Origin: Berberis thunbergii
Taxonomy: Eukaryota; Streptophyta; Magnoliopsida; Ranunculales; Berberidaceae
Direction: 5' to 3'
DNA length: 64,000 bases
Assembly (NCBI GenBank): GCA_003290165.1
Contig: QNQO01007575.1
Location: forward strand, 248,001-312,000
This document shows positions 12,648 through 23,709 of this stretch, one piece after another (the stretch's first letter is position 1; the number at the start of each line of letters is the position of its first letter). The notes beneath the pieces were generated by a model. That model searched no databases, was not told the DNA's origin, and saw nothing but the letters and a program-made list of their open reading frames with translations. Position numbers and translations under genes: made by a program.

Positions 12648-13366
12648 GTAACTTGATGTGGCGTATCGGCATAGGGAATATCAGTTTTTTTGAGGAGAAT
12701 TGGAACATGGTGGCTTCTTTTGGGAGACCAGAAGCTTTGGCTGCCCATGACGTATGGCCTACGGTCCAGGAGGTGGTTTCTATAAATTATGAATTGGTTC
12801 CTAGAGAGCTCAGAAATTTGGCACGTGTTCTTTTTGCTGATAGACTCCGTAGTGAACCCAATGGAGAGGACTCGTGTGTGTGGACTCCAAATCCGAACGG
12901 GTTATTTTCTATTCAGTCGGCATATGATTTGCTTCGGACTCATGGAAAGGTTAATTCATTAAGTCGTTTCCTTTGGCACGAACATTTGCCTTCTAGAATA
13001 TCAGTTTTTGTTTGGAAACTACTCCGTAGAGGAGTGCCAGTGGACGGTGAATTATACAGATGTGGAATAAGTATGGCCTTTAGATGCCAATGTTGTAAGG
13101 CGCCAAAACAAGAATCTTTGACTCACCTTTTCCTAGACGGCGAAATGGCGTTGCAGGTGTGGAATCATTTTGACAGGAGTTTTGACATTCATGTTCGGCG
13201 ACCAGCAGAATCTCTACGGTTCTGGCAATTTGGTTCAGAAGAGTTAAACGCACTTCGCAAACAGGTGTGTTATTTCTTTTCACTCCAATGTTCATTTTTT
13301 GGGAACTATGAAAAATGCGATGCAAATGTGTGTATGGAAGTGCTACCCCAAATCCAGTTTTTGTGA
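12623..13366 (+). pseudogene. LINE-A ORF2 part 2: zinc-binding RT-associated domain
   Basis: Continues ORF2 in a shifted frame overlapping the end of part 1. It contains the zf-RVT type region: 'SAYDLLRTHG', 'LWHEHLPSRISVFVWKLL', then 'CQCC' and a downstream 'THLFL' block with the conserved spacing seen in LINEs B and C. A second frameshift near 13250-13366 ends the frame before RNase H. Confidence 0.88.
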
Positions 13367-13499
13367 TTTTGAACATGAGGCGTCAGTTGCGAATGGCTAA
13401 TAATTTCATTATCCCTACGCAATTTAGCAGTAATAAGGCTCCCCTTCAGCTTTTGGGTTGGATGTGATCCCTGTCAACAGGAAATCCTTTCGTATTGTT

Positions 13500-14023
13500 T
13501 ATTGGCATCCTCCCCCCATAGATTTTGTTGCACTTAACGTGGATGGCTCCTCATGCAAGGATAGGGCTTCTGGCGGAGTGGTCATTAGAGACTCTCGGGG
13601 TTGCTGTGTTGCGGGAAACAAATTTATTTCGGTGTAAGTGATCATAATAAAGCCGAAATTTTGTCTTTATTTGAAGGTCTTCGCCTATGCCTTGAATTGG
13701 GTCTCACGAAGGTCGTCATACAAACAAATTCGGATTTAGTTTGTGGTTGCTTTATGGACAATTTCAAAATCCCTTGGCATTTGGAGAATATTATAAAAGA
13801 AATCAAGTTGTTGGCAACGACTATGACGTTGGTTTGTCAACGTATCTATAGGGAGGCCAATGCCGTAGCGGCTTCATTATCGGCTAGAGCGAGTCATGAC
13901 GCAGGAACATTTTCTTTCAGGGGGACTGATTTTCCAAGGAGATTAGCAGGATTGATAGTTCTAGATAGAACTCATATGGCGTATATTCGCCACGGGGACG
14001 GGTGTGCAAATTGCTGCAACTAA
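13500..14023 (+). pseudogene. LINE-A ORF2 part 3: RNase H domain, inactivated
   Basis: An RNase H domain of the plant LINE type. It opens with 'LNVDGSSCKD' at about 13530-13562 (first catalytic Asp) in one frame, then shifts near 13600-13620 into the frame 13601-14023, which holds 'AEILSLFEGL' (catalytic Glu). Two catalytic positions appear lost: 'IQTNSDLV' has Asn where relatives have TDS, and 'REANAVAASLSA' has Ala where relatives have 'VADALA'. The domain should therefore be dead even apart from the frameshift. Confidence 0.85.
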
Positions 14024-14625
14024 ACGAGTAGCTGATGTTAGGATGCGTATGGGTGCGCTCTGCAGGTCTGAAGCGTTGAGGCTGCTGCTGTATGCTGATG
14101 TCGCTGCGGCCGCTGATGAGGCTGCTGTTGCGGTTGCAGTTGAGGCTGCTGTTGCGGCTGATGCTGTCCTGTCTGTTGAGGCTGTTTGCTGATGCCGCTG
14201 CTGCTGCTCTGTATGCCGCTGTTTTGCGTTTGCTGCGAAGTTGCTGTTGCTGCGATGTTGGTTGCTGCAGCTGCTGCTGTCCGCTGATAAGGATGCTGCT
14301 GAGCTTTTCGGCTGTGGTTAGATTTTTAGCGTATTGCGTGGATGCGGTGTTGGGGGTGTATGTTTTTTGTTTCGGCAATATTGGGTGAGCTCGGGATTCT
14401 ATTCTATTCCTAGCTGGTCCTCAGTTTTTATGTTTCTTTCTATCCAGGAATTTTGCTTTAAATTTTTATGTTATTCAATTTTGTGATTAAAATTCGTTTT
14501 TAGCATTAAAGCGGGTAAAGTCGTAATGTACCCCCGCAATGATTTGTAAGTTTTCATGGTTAATTAATAAAGGTCTGGCATTCCAGAGGTGCCCCTCCCC
14601 ACTGGAGGTTTTAATTAAAAAAAAA
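14024..14625 (+). other. LINE-A 3' UTR, CTG/GCTG-rich, with conserved 3' tail
   Basis: About 350 bases of GCTGCTG-rich low-complexity sequence (14040-14300) give several spurious open frames on both strands. The last 110 bases carry a tail shared with the two other LINE 3' ends in the window: a GGGTAAAGTCGTAATG block, then AATAAAGGTCTGGCATTCCA, then the CCCCTCCCCACTGGAGG word. This tail is probably the recognition end for reverse transcription in this family. Confidence 0.75.
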
Positions 14626-16046
14626 AAGAGGCTAAATATTGGAGGCTATAGTCAATGATTTCTCTAAAAGATTTTATCAATTTTCAAGGCTCGATCTTAA
14701 AGGCTATAGTCAACGATTTTATCTGTTTTTCTTTATTTTTAGAGGCTTAATATTGAAGGCTATATCCCATGATTATCTTGAATTTTCATCAATTGTTTTA
14801 GGTACAATATTGAAGGCTACAATATTTGTTTTTCTCAGTTTTTTCCATCAACTGTTGAAGCTCAATTTTGAAAGCTATAATTTAAAGTTTTTTTTCCAAC
14901 TTTTGAGGCACAATTGTGAAGGCTACAATGCACGATTTTCTCAAATTCTCCCCTCAACTTTTGGGGCTCAGATTCAAAGGCTATAATCTACAGTTTTCTC
15001 ACTGTGAGGCTCAATTTTGAAAGTTCCAATCTATAATTTTCTCGGTTTTTACATCAAAATTTGAGGCTAAATTCAATAGCTATGATTTTCTCGATTTTTC
15101 TTATCTACTTTTGAAGTTCAATTTCGAAGGATACAATCAACGATTTTTTGGTTTTTTTTATCATCTTTTTTGGCTCAAATTCAAAGGCTATAATCTACAA
15201 TTTTCTTACTTTTAAAGCTCAATTTTGAAGGTTAAAATAAATGATTTTCTCGGTATTTTTCCGACAACTTTTGAGGCTCAAATTCAAGGGCTATGATTTC
15301 TTGGTTTTATCCATAAAAAAATGAAGTTCGATTTTGAAGGTTTATTCCACGATTGTATCGTTTTTTAAAATAAATTTTGACAATCAATTTCGTAGACTAT
15401 AATTAATAAAGAAAATTCTCGGGTTTTGTTTTTCAACTTTTGAGGCTCAAAATGAATGGTTATAAGTAATAATTTTCTCATTTTTGAGGCTCAATTTCGA
15501 AAGCTAAAATCTACGATTATCTTGGTAATTTACATCAACTTTTGAAGCTCAGATTCAAAAGTTATAAATCCACAAATTTGTCACTTTTAGGCTAAATTTT
15601 GAAGGCAACTATTCACGTTTTTATTGGTTGTTTTTCTATCAACTTTTGTGGCTCAGATTGATCAAAGGCTATAATTAAAAAATTTCTCACTTTCGAGGCT
15701 CAATATTGAAGGCTACGTTCCACGATTTTCTCTTTTTTTCCACAACTTTGTCACTCAATTTCGTAGACCATAATCAAAAAACTTCTCGGTTTTTTGTCAA
15801 CTATTAAGGCTCAAATCCAAAAGATATACAATTTTCGCATTTTCTAATCTCAACTTTGAATGCTACAATCCACAATTTTTTCAGTTTTTTTCATCAACTT
15901 TCAAGGCATAATTTCTAAGGGTATATTCCACGATTTTCTAAATTTTTCATCAATATTGGTTGCTCGATCTCAACAGCTACAATTCATGATTTTCTCAATT
16001 TTTTCACATCAAAGTTTGAGGCTCAAATTCAAATGTTATAATCCCC
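14626..16046. repeat. Satellite array, block 2
   Basis: The same monomers as block 1, continuing directly from it after LINE-A. The monomer order in 14640-15680 matches that in 8150-9050 almost unit for unit, including the variants with GATTATCTTG and the CGTAGACTATAATTAAT unit. The block ends in the TCCCC target site of the copia element. No gene. Confidence 0.9.
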
Positions 16047-16329
16047 TGTAAGTTTTGGTAATTGATCTCACACCATAATCGGTGTTGAGTGTTGTTATTT
16101 ATAACTTAACTATTAGTTACAGATATGTGGAGGTGTTACAAATATGTGGGGATATGATTTGGTTGTTACAAATATGTAGGGATGTGATATAGTTGTTACA
16201 CCATATATGAGGAGATATGATTTGATTGTTACAACAGGAGCTGTTGCTGTTTGACTCAGTATCTAAGACTCCTCATTGAGCTGGTCTTGTTGAGAGTTTG
16301 ATTTGGAGCCAATTGGACTTGGTCTAACA
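16047..16329 (-). repeat. Copia 3' LTR (left copy)
   Basis: 283 bp, starting TGTAAGTTTTGG and ending GGTCTAACA on the plus strand. The sequence next to it inside the element, read on the minus strand, is a purine-rich CCGGGAGGTG at 16330-16340, a good polypurine tract. It contains short repeats of ACAAATATGTGGGGATATGA. Confidence 0.93.
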
Positions 16330-16718
16330 CCTCCCGGCAAGTTGAGCGGCGTATCCTGGACGGTTAACTTGTTCCGTAGTAATTGGAAACGTGATGTGTT
16401 CAGTCCCTTGGTAAAAATATCAGCAAGTTGATCTTTGGTAGATCTGAACCATACATCAAGCTGTCAACGGGACACCCGTTCTCGAACGAAATGATAATCA
16501 ATCTCTATGTGCTTGGTGCGAGCATGGAATATTGGATTGACTGTTAAGTAGGTGGCCCCCAAATTGTCACACCATAGTATAGGAGGAGATGGAGTAACAC
16601 AGCTCCTTTAGTAGGGATTCAATCCACATAACTTCTGCAGTGGCAGTAGCCAACCTTTTATATTTAGCTTTGGTACTCGATCTGGACACTGTATTTTGTT
16701 TCCGAGCACTCCAAGAGA

Positions 16719-18497
16719 TTAGGTGCCACCAAGAAATATACAATAACCACTAGTGGATCGACGATCATCAGGACATCCAGCCCAATCAGAGTCTGAATAG
16801 GCATGAAGTTGGAGGTTATTGGATCGTTGTAGATTTAACCCATAAGTGGTTGTGTGTTTGAGGTAACGCAAAATGCATTTGACAGCAACCCAATGATTTT
16901 CATTTGGATCATGCATAAATTGGAAAACCTTGTTGACAGCAACAGAGATATCTGGTCTAGTAAAAGTCAAATACTGTAGAGCACCTACAACACTTCTATA
17001 AAGTGTGGGATCTGGAAATTTGGAGGCACCAAATTGGGACAATTGGGTTTGAGCTGCAATTGGGGTTTGAACAGGCTTCACACCATCCATTTTTTTCTTC
17101 TGTAAAAGGTCAAGAATATACTTCCTTTGTGAGAGAAAGATGCCAGCAGATGAATTGGGGATCACCTCAATGCCAAGGAAATAGTTTAGAGTGCCCAAAT
17201 TTTTGATAGCAAAAGCCGAATTCAGTTGAGCAATCAATTCATTGATATGGGTAGTGTTGGAGCCAGTAACAATAATATCATCAACATAGATTAAAATGTA
17301 AAGAGTATAGGCAGCTGTATTCTTGAGAAAGAGTGAAGTATCGGCTTTGGAGCCCTCAAAGCCAAGCTGAGTAAGATATGTGCTAAGACGAGAGTACCAA
17401 GCCCTTGGTGCTTGCTTAAGACCATATAATGACTTGTGAAGGCGTCACACATGAGATCGAAAGCGAGAGTCAATATACCCCAGTGGTTGTTTCATATATA
17501 CGTCTTCGTTAAGCACACCATGCAAAAATGCATTTTGAACATCAAGTTGACGAAGAGGCCAGTCATTGTGGATAGCAATAGTCAACACTATCCGAATGGT
17601 GCAAGGCTTGACAACGGGACTGAATGTCTCATTATAATCAATACCCTCTTGTTGATTGAAGCTTTTGCTACTAGACGTGCCATGTAGCGATCAATGGATC
17701 CATCGGCCTTTCGCTTCACTCGAAATACCCACTTGCAACCAACAACATTCATTTTTTGTGTAGCAGGAACTAGCGTCCAAGTGCCATTTTTTAATGAGAG
17801 CATTAATTTCATCATCCATAGCACTACGCCAACTAGGATCAATAGCTGCCTTAGAATAACAAGTTGGTTCATCAATTTCAGAAACCTGCAAAGGATGCTT
17901 AGTAACAGTGAGACATAATTTATTGATAGGCTTGGTAATCCCATCACGTGCCCGAGTGATCATGCCATGTCGTGACTGGTTTGTTGGGATAGGATCGTTA
18001 GGTGCATGAATGAGAGTAGTGGGTTGGTCATTGGCAGGTACAGTTGGCGAAGGTAAATTAGAAGGTGAAATAGGTGAAGAAAAATTATTAGTGTGAGCTA
18101 CATTAGGGTGGGGATGAGGGATTGGTTGTGTGAAAAATAGACTTGGTGGTAGACTCTGACTAAGTGGATTTAAATGGAGGTGTTGTGGTGGTGGGGAACT
18201 TAGGTGGTGAGCAATAGTACCTGTGAAGTGATTGTCATTGCTGTGAATGTCCTTGAACTCAGCCGAATAGGGGAAGTGATGCTCCTCAAAAACCACATGA
18301 CGGGATATGTAAATGCGATTAGTAGGGGGGTGAAAACACATGTACCCTTTGTGAGCACTACTATAACCGAGAAAAACACAAGACGTGGAGTGTGGTGATA
18401 GTTTGTGGTTATTGTACGGACGTAAATATGGATAACACAAGCACCCAAAGACGCGCAATGATTTGTAATCGGGAGGCACGATTGAACAATAACTCAA
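16719..18497 (-). pseudogene. Copia integrase C-terminus, reverse transcriptase and RNase H
   Basis: The frame 17691-18497 carries the post-integrase region ('LRVFGCLCYPYLRPY', 'CVFLGYSSAHKGY') and enters the RT domain. The frame 17588-17947 gives '[19 protein letters not shown]'. The active site 'YVDD' lies near 17276-17287. The frame 16719-17237 covers the RT C-terminus and RNase H start ('[19 protein letters not shown]'). At least three frame changes separate these parts, so no full pol can be made. Confidence 0.9.
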
Positions 18498-18599
18498 GCG
18501 GAGATTTGGTGGAGGTTTTGGAAGATGGAAGGCGATTAATTAAGTAGCAGCTCGTATTAAAGCATATTCCTAAAAAAGAAGAAGAACAGAGGCATGATT

Positions 18600-19520
18600 T
18601 AACATTGATAAGCCGGATTCAACGATGTGGCAATGACGTCGTTCGGCAAGGCCATTTTGAGCTGAGGTATGAGGACAAGAAAAGCGATGAAATATTCATT
18701 GACTATCCAAATATGAAGTGAATTTTCGATATTCACCGCCATTGTCGGATTGAAAAGTTTTGATTTTGTGCCCAAGGAGATTTTCAATTTTATTTTTGAA
18801 CACAATGAAAGTGGGTAAGGCATCAGATTTTTTTGCTAATGGAAAAATCCAGGTGAAATGACTAAAAACATCCATTAACAATAAATAAAAACGAAATCCA
18901 TTGCGAGAAATAACAGGTGCAGGGCCCCATAAATCATAGATAATTAAACTCAAAGGTTTTGTATAGGAACTGGAACTAGATGGAAATGGCAGTTTCCTAC
19001 TTTGCTGACATGGCATGCATGACAAAAAGTAATTGTTTTGTTGGAGATAGGAAGATTATTGACATCCACAATGCGTTTCACTGTGCGAAGCATTGGGTGG
19101 CCTAAACGTTGATGCCACAAAGGCAACGACTCTGAAATAAAAGCAGAATGAGAACTAACATTTGGCATATACCGTGCATGATCAAAGCAATAAAGTCCTC
19201 CTCTATTCCAGCCTTGTAGAAGAACATTCTGTGTGCGGCGATCCTTCACATGAAAAAATTGCGGGTGAAATTCAAAGAAAACATCATTATCTTTACAGAA
19301 TTGGGACACTGAAAGGAGGTTTGTAGATATTTTAGGCACATGATACAGGTTATTTAAATGAAATTTGCGAAGAGCTGTAGAGAAAGAGGCATTACCAACA
19401 TGAGCTATGGGTAAATTGTTACCATTGCCGACTCGAATCTGATCTGGACCAGCATAATCTGTTTGAATATGTAAGTTATTCAAATCAGAAGTAAGGTGAT
19501 TAGTTGCACCACTGTCGGGA
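18600..19520 (-). pseudogene. Copia protease remnant and integrase
   Basis: Around 19500-19520 the minus strand reads a PDSGATN-type aspartic protease site, with a TGA in place of the usual preceding Trp and out of frame with gag. Next come the pre-integrase zinc region ('HQRLGH', then 'CHACHVSK') at 18950-19483 and the integrase core in the frame 18599-19025, with 'DLWGPAPV', 'LLMDVFSHFTW' and 'QSDNGGEY' (catalytic Asp residues in the D..D..E pattern). Frame changes near 18950-19025 and 18600-18700 break the polyprotein. Confidence 0.87.
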
Positions 19521-20490
19521 TATCAGTTGCCATCAGTGAATGCACGGGGGCTGCCATATATGCCACAGTAGGAGAACGAACAGGTGGAGCTTGAAAGTTC
19601 TTGTCATAGCGGTGCCAACAATCTATGGCAGCATGATTTTTCTTACCGCATATTTGACAAGGTCCTGAGACAGGTGCAGCAGGTTGAGAGCGATTCAGGG
19701 ACCGAGTAGAGCCACGAGTGTTGTTGTGACTGTTGGGCTGATGAGCCCGGGCACGAGATGTTTTGTGTTGATTTGACCGAGAGAAAGTAGCTACATGAGA
19801 CATTGGATTTTGTTGCAGAAGGGACTGTTGAGTTTCTATTCGCATGTCAAACGCAAGTAGATGGGCATAAAAATCCTCCATATGAATCTCAGTAACTGTA
19901 GTGGTGAGTGTAGTGACAATTGCATCATATGTTGAATCGAGACCATGGAGGATTATTTGCTGTAAGTCAGATTCATGCATTGGATGTCCAGCGGCAGCAA
20001 GGCCATCAGAGAGTTGTTTGGCATGCAAGAAATATTGGGACATGGGTTTAGAACCTTTTCGGATGGTTTGAAGTTCACGTCGAATTTGCATTATTCGAGC
20101 GCGAGATTTGGAAGCAAATTGCTTCTCAAGGGCTGTCCACACAGCACGGGAGGAATCAAGTCCAACAACCTGTGCGAGCACGCTCTCGGAGAGCGAGGAA
20201 AGGAGCCAGCCAAGTAGTATTTGGTCCTGCTTCTGCCATGCAAGAAAGTCAGGATTAATGGAGGTATCGGATGGGGATAAAATACGAGGAGGACAAACAA
20301 GAGCCCATCAACGTATCCCTCGAGTCCATATCCCTTCAATAGGGGTCTGAATTGGGTGAGCCAAATGAGGTAGTTTGAGTCATCAAGTTTGACAGAGATT
20401 AAGTGATGAATATGAGTGGTTTGTAAGGAATGAGAAGTGATGGTGGAGGAAGCAGGTGATGAGTTAGAAGAAGTTTCTGTGCTGGTCATT
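19480..20490 (-). pseudogene. Copia gag with zinc knuckle (frameshifted)
   Basis: The start is probably the ATG near 20489 ('MTSTETSSNS'); upstream codons are LTR. The first frame (to about 20290) holds the 'VKLDDSNYLIW' segment typical of copia gag, then a frameshift leads to the frame ending at 19480. That frame has a UBN2-type gag body ('AVWTALEKQFASKSRARIM') and a CCHC zinc knuckle ('CQICGKKNHAAIDC'). Gag forms the particle and binds element RNA. The frame runs into the protease region with another shift. Confidence 0.88.
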
Positions 20491-20565
20491 GTGGAGAGAA
20501 AAGGACGGGAGTTGCTTGGTTTTGTTTTTGATGAGAAACTTGGTAGAATCAAAGGCTTGATACCA

Positions 20566-20864
20566 TGTAAAGTTTTGGTAATTGATCTCACACCATAATC
20601 GGTGTTGAGTGTTGTTATTTATAACTTAACTATTAGTTACAGATATGTTAGTTACAGATATGTGGAGGTGTTACAAATATGTGGGGATATGATTTGGTTG
20701 TTACAAATATGTAGGGATGTGATATAGTTGTTACACCATATATGGGGAGATATGATTTGGTTGTTACAACATAAGCTGTTGCTATTTGACTCAGTATCTA
20801 AGACTCCTCATTGAGCTGGTCTTGTTGAGAGTTTGATTTGGAGCCAATTGGACTTGGTCTAACA
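20566..20864 (-). repeat. Copia 5' LTR (right copy)
   Basis: 299 bp. Longer than its partner by a duplication of the TTAGTTACAGATATG segment near 20629-20660. Directly inside the element, read on the minus strand, follows TGGTATCAAGCC (20554-20565), which resembles the primer binding site complementary to plant initiator tRNA-Met (canonical start TGGTATCAGAGC). Confidence 0.93.
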
Positions 20865-20869
20865 TCCCC

Positions 20870-22480
20870 AATTTTCTCAATTGTTAGGCTCAATTTTGAA
20901 CGCTACAAGTCACGATTTTCTCAGTTTTTTCATCAAATTTTGATTCTCAACTTTAAATGCTATAATCCATACATTTCTCACTTTTGAGTCTTAATTTTGA
21001 AGGTAAAAGTTCATGATTTTCTCAAACGTTTTTCCAAAACTTCATACTCAATTTCTTAGATTATAATTAAGAAACTTCTAAATTTTTTTTAATATATTTT
21101 TTCAATTTTTGAGGCTCAAATTCAAAGGCTATATTCAATTTTCAAGCTTTTTTTTTATTAACTTTTGAGGCTCAATTTCAAAGGCTACAGTCCACAATTT
21201 TCTTTGTTTTTCCATCAATTTTTTAGGCTTTATTTTGAATTCCATAATAACCAAATTTCTAAGATTTTGTCATCAACTTTTGAGGCTCAAATTTAAAAGA
21301 TATGATTTTCTCAGTTTTGAGGTTCAATTTTCATGGCGATAATCAATGATTTTATTGGATTTTTTAATCAATTTTTGAAGGTCAAATTAAAAGTCTATAG
21401 TCGTTGATTTCTGAAATTTTCTTTCAAATTCGGATGCCAGATTTCAATCACTGTAATCCATGTTTTCTTGGTTTCTTTCAGCATCATTTGAAATTGAATT
21501 TTGGATGATTTAATACTCGATTTTCTCATTTTATTTTCATCAACTTTTGAGGCTAAAATTTAAATACTATATAATTCATAATTTTCTCAATTTTTCGTTA
21601 AGTTTTGAGGCACAATTCAATGGCTACAATTCACGATTTTCTTGATTTTTTTTATCAGCTTGTGATGCTCAATTTCGGTAGCAGTAATCCTCATTTTCTT
21701 CATATTCTTTAATAACTAACAAAGCTCAATTTCAAAAGATACAGTTCACGATTTTCTCAATTTTACCAGCAACATTTGACACTCAAATTCAGATAATAAA
21801 ATCCTTAAGTTTCTCATTTTTGTCAACTTTTGAAGCACAACATTGAAGGCTAAAATCCACGATTTTCTTAGTTTTTCATCAACTTTGAGGCAAAATTTTG
21901 AATTATATAATCAACGATTTTCTTGTGTTTTTATCAACTTTTGACCCTAAATTTCGTAAACTAAAATTAATCAAGAAACTTCTCGGTTTTTGTGAACTTT
22001 TGAGGCTCATATTCAAAGGCTATAAGCGACAATTTTCGTATTTTTAGGCTCAATTCTGAAGGCTAAAATCTACGATTTTCTCGGATTTTTCATCAACTTG
22101 TAAGGCTCAATTTCGGATGGTATAATACCAGTAAACATCTCGGGTTTTTTTATTTACTTTCAATGGTGAAAGTCATGGGCAATAATTAAAAAAATTTCTC
22201 ACTTTCAAAGCTCAATTTTGAATGCTACAATCCAAAATTTTCTCATTTTAAGTTAAATTTTGAAGGCAATAATGTACGATTTTCTTAGTTTTCTCAATCA
22301 ACTTTTGTGGCTCAGATTCAAAGGTTATAATCGATGATTTTTTCTAAGATTGAGGTTCGATCTCAAAGGCTATAGTCGATGATATTCTCAAATTTCTTTC
22401 ATTTTTAGAGGCTGAATATCGAAGGCTACAATTCACAATTTTCTTGGATTTTGTCAACTTTTGAGGCACAAATTTTGTAG
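20870..22480. repeat. Satellite array, block 3
   Basis: Continuation of block 2 beyond the copia element, with the same monomers. The variant pair at about 21395-21555, with ATGATTTAATACTCGATTT, also occurs in blocks 1 and 4. The block stops at about 22480 in a dispersed repeat. No gene. Confidence 0.88.
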
Positions 22481-22790
22481 TGATCTGATCCACATGGTTC
22501 AATATTGTCTGTTTTGAGTCGAAGGCCCGCACGACTTTAAAATTTGTTGTTCCAAGGGGATCCAATCTCGCACATATATAATACATCTCATTCTTTCAGC
22601 CAGGCGATGTGAGGCTATAATAACTAGGCAGCCTGTCAGCCTCCGAATCCGGCAACACAAGGTAGCCAGTCAGCATTTTAGTCCGCCCACATAAGGGTGT
22701 TAATCCATTATCCTTAGGGAGCCCAATGTCCTTGTCTACACACTTTTTGTTGGGTCCAACTCTAATACCATCCTGTAACGACCATATCTT
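22481..22790. repeat. Dispersed plant repeat (second copy, different order)
   Basis: Shares with 9082-9305 the segments GATCCACATGGTTCAATATT, GCACGACTTTAAAA and the CCCACATAAGGGTGTTA end, followed here by the segment GTCCTTGTCTACACACTTT and GGGTCCAACTCTAATACCAT, which comes first in the other copy. It ends TGTAACGACC against the LINE-C poly-T. A short further piece (CTGCCCACACAAGGGTGTTA) sits at about 36625-36650 beyond the LINE block, as if the LINEs entered the next tandem copy. Confidence 0.6.
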
Positions 22791-23231
22791 TTTTTTTTTT
22801 TTTTAAATTTATTTATTTATAATTAAACCTCCATTGGGGAGGGGCAGCTATGGGATGCTAGACCTTTATTACTTGAGGAAATATTCTTGTACATCAGTCG
22901 GGGGTACATGACGACTTTACCCGATAAAAGAAAACAATTGACATACATCATAAACAACCAAAATTAAAAATTCGTCCATGCATCTATGTAGCCACCTGCA
23001 CAGAAGCTATATAAACCCCTGCAACCTAAACATCTTGACAATCCCATTTGCAAATTGCTCATAAACATTTGCATCATACTTACAAATGTAAATAACCATC
23101 AAAGCAACAAATCAAACTACCAACCAAACAAAATGCAATGCCCCAACTTCTGTTGCCAGTCTCGCAAGCCTGCAAGCAGGCACTGCAAATGCAAGTCACC
23201 AAAACAGATCAGCTTGCTGTCCATCCACGCT

Positions 23232-23577
23232 AGGGGTGGGCATCCCATCCCTCAATCCCGATCCCGTCCCGTCTCGATTTTTTCGGGTCTTAATAGGATT
23301 GAATAATTTCATCCCGATCCCGTCCCGTCCCGATCTAGAATGGGATGGGATGAAGATTTTCAATCCCGCCAATCCCGTCCCGTCCTGAGCTAATTTTTTT
23401 AATATTTATTATTAATATTTTATTTATTTATTTATTTTTATTCATATAAACTTAAAGATGACTGACAGAAACTCATGGTTGCATTTGAATCCTTTCTGAG
23501 ATCTTCATCTTTTGATGTTCAAGATTGCATTTGAATTTCATTTATTTTATTTTGGGTTTTATATATTATGTAATATC
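23232..23577. mobile_element. Possible hAT-like terminal fragment
   Basis: Starts TAGGGGTGGGCATCCC and is followed by repeated ATCCCGTCCCGATCCC words and their complements, a composition common at the ends of plant hAT elements. I cannot find the second end or an 8-bp TSD, so this is only a suggestion. LINE-B interrupts what follows. Confidence 0.35.
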
Positions 23578-23709
23578 GATTTAGACTATATATATATATT
23601 TTTTAAAATTAAACCTCCAGAGGGGAGGGGCAGCTATGGGATGCCAGACCTTTATTAATTATCAAAAAATGACTTACATTCTTTACGGGGGTGCATTACG
23701 ACTTTACCC

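Larger units (their letters stand above)
10177..14625 (+). mobile_element. LINE-A: 5'-truncated LINE inserted in the satellite
   Basis: A plus-strand LINE beginning inside the endonuclease domain (the first homologous bases are TCTAATATGATCAATTT) and ending with a conserved 3' tail (GGTCTGGCATTCCAGAG, then CCCCTCCCCACTGGAGG) and an A-run at about 14614-14624. Order: partial endonuclease, reverse transcriptase, zinc-binding domain, RNase H, and a CTG-rich 3' UTR. The satellite on both sides joins without evident loss. A clear TSD is not visible. 5' truncation is the usual product of incomplete target-primed reverse transcription. It is the same family as LINE-C, whose protein is closely similar along its length. 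Confidence 0.9.
16047..20864 (-). mobile_element. Ty1/copia LTR retrotransposon, near full length, with TSD TCCCC
   Basis: Two LTRs (16047-16329 and 20566-20864) begin TG and end CA and are flanked by TCCCC (16042-16046 and 20865-20869). On the minus strand the order after the right-hand 5' LTR is: primer binding site, gag, protease, integrase, reverse transcriptase, RNase H, purine tract, 3' LTR. Integrase before RT defines Ty1/copia. The LTRs differ at only about five positions plus a 15-16 bp internal duplication in the right copy, which suggests a fairly recent insertion, but the coding region already has several frameshifts and stops. Confidence 0.95.

Noticed and set aside
14004..14388. 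Leucine/alanine- or glutamine-rich frames in the GCTGCTG region
   Set aside because: Present in several frames on both strands at once, which is expected from a trinucleotide-rich 3' UTR.
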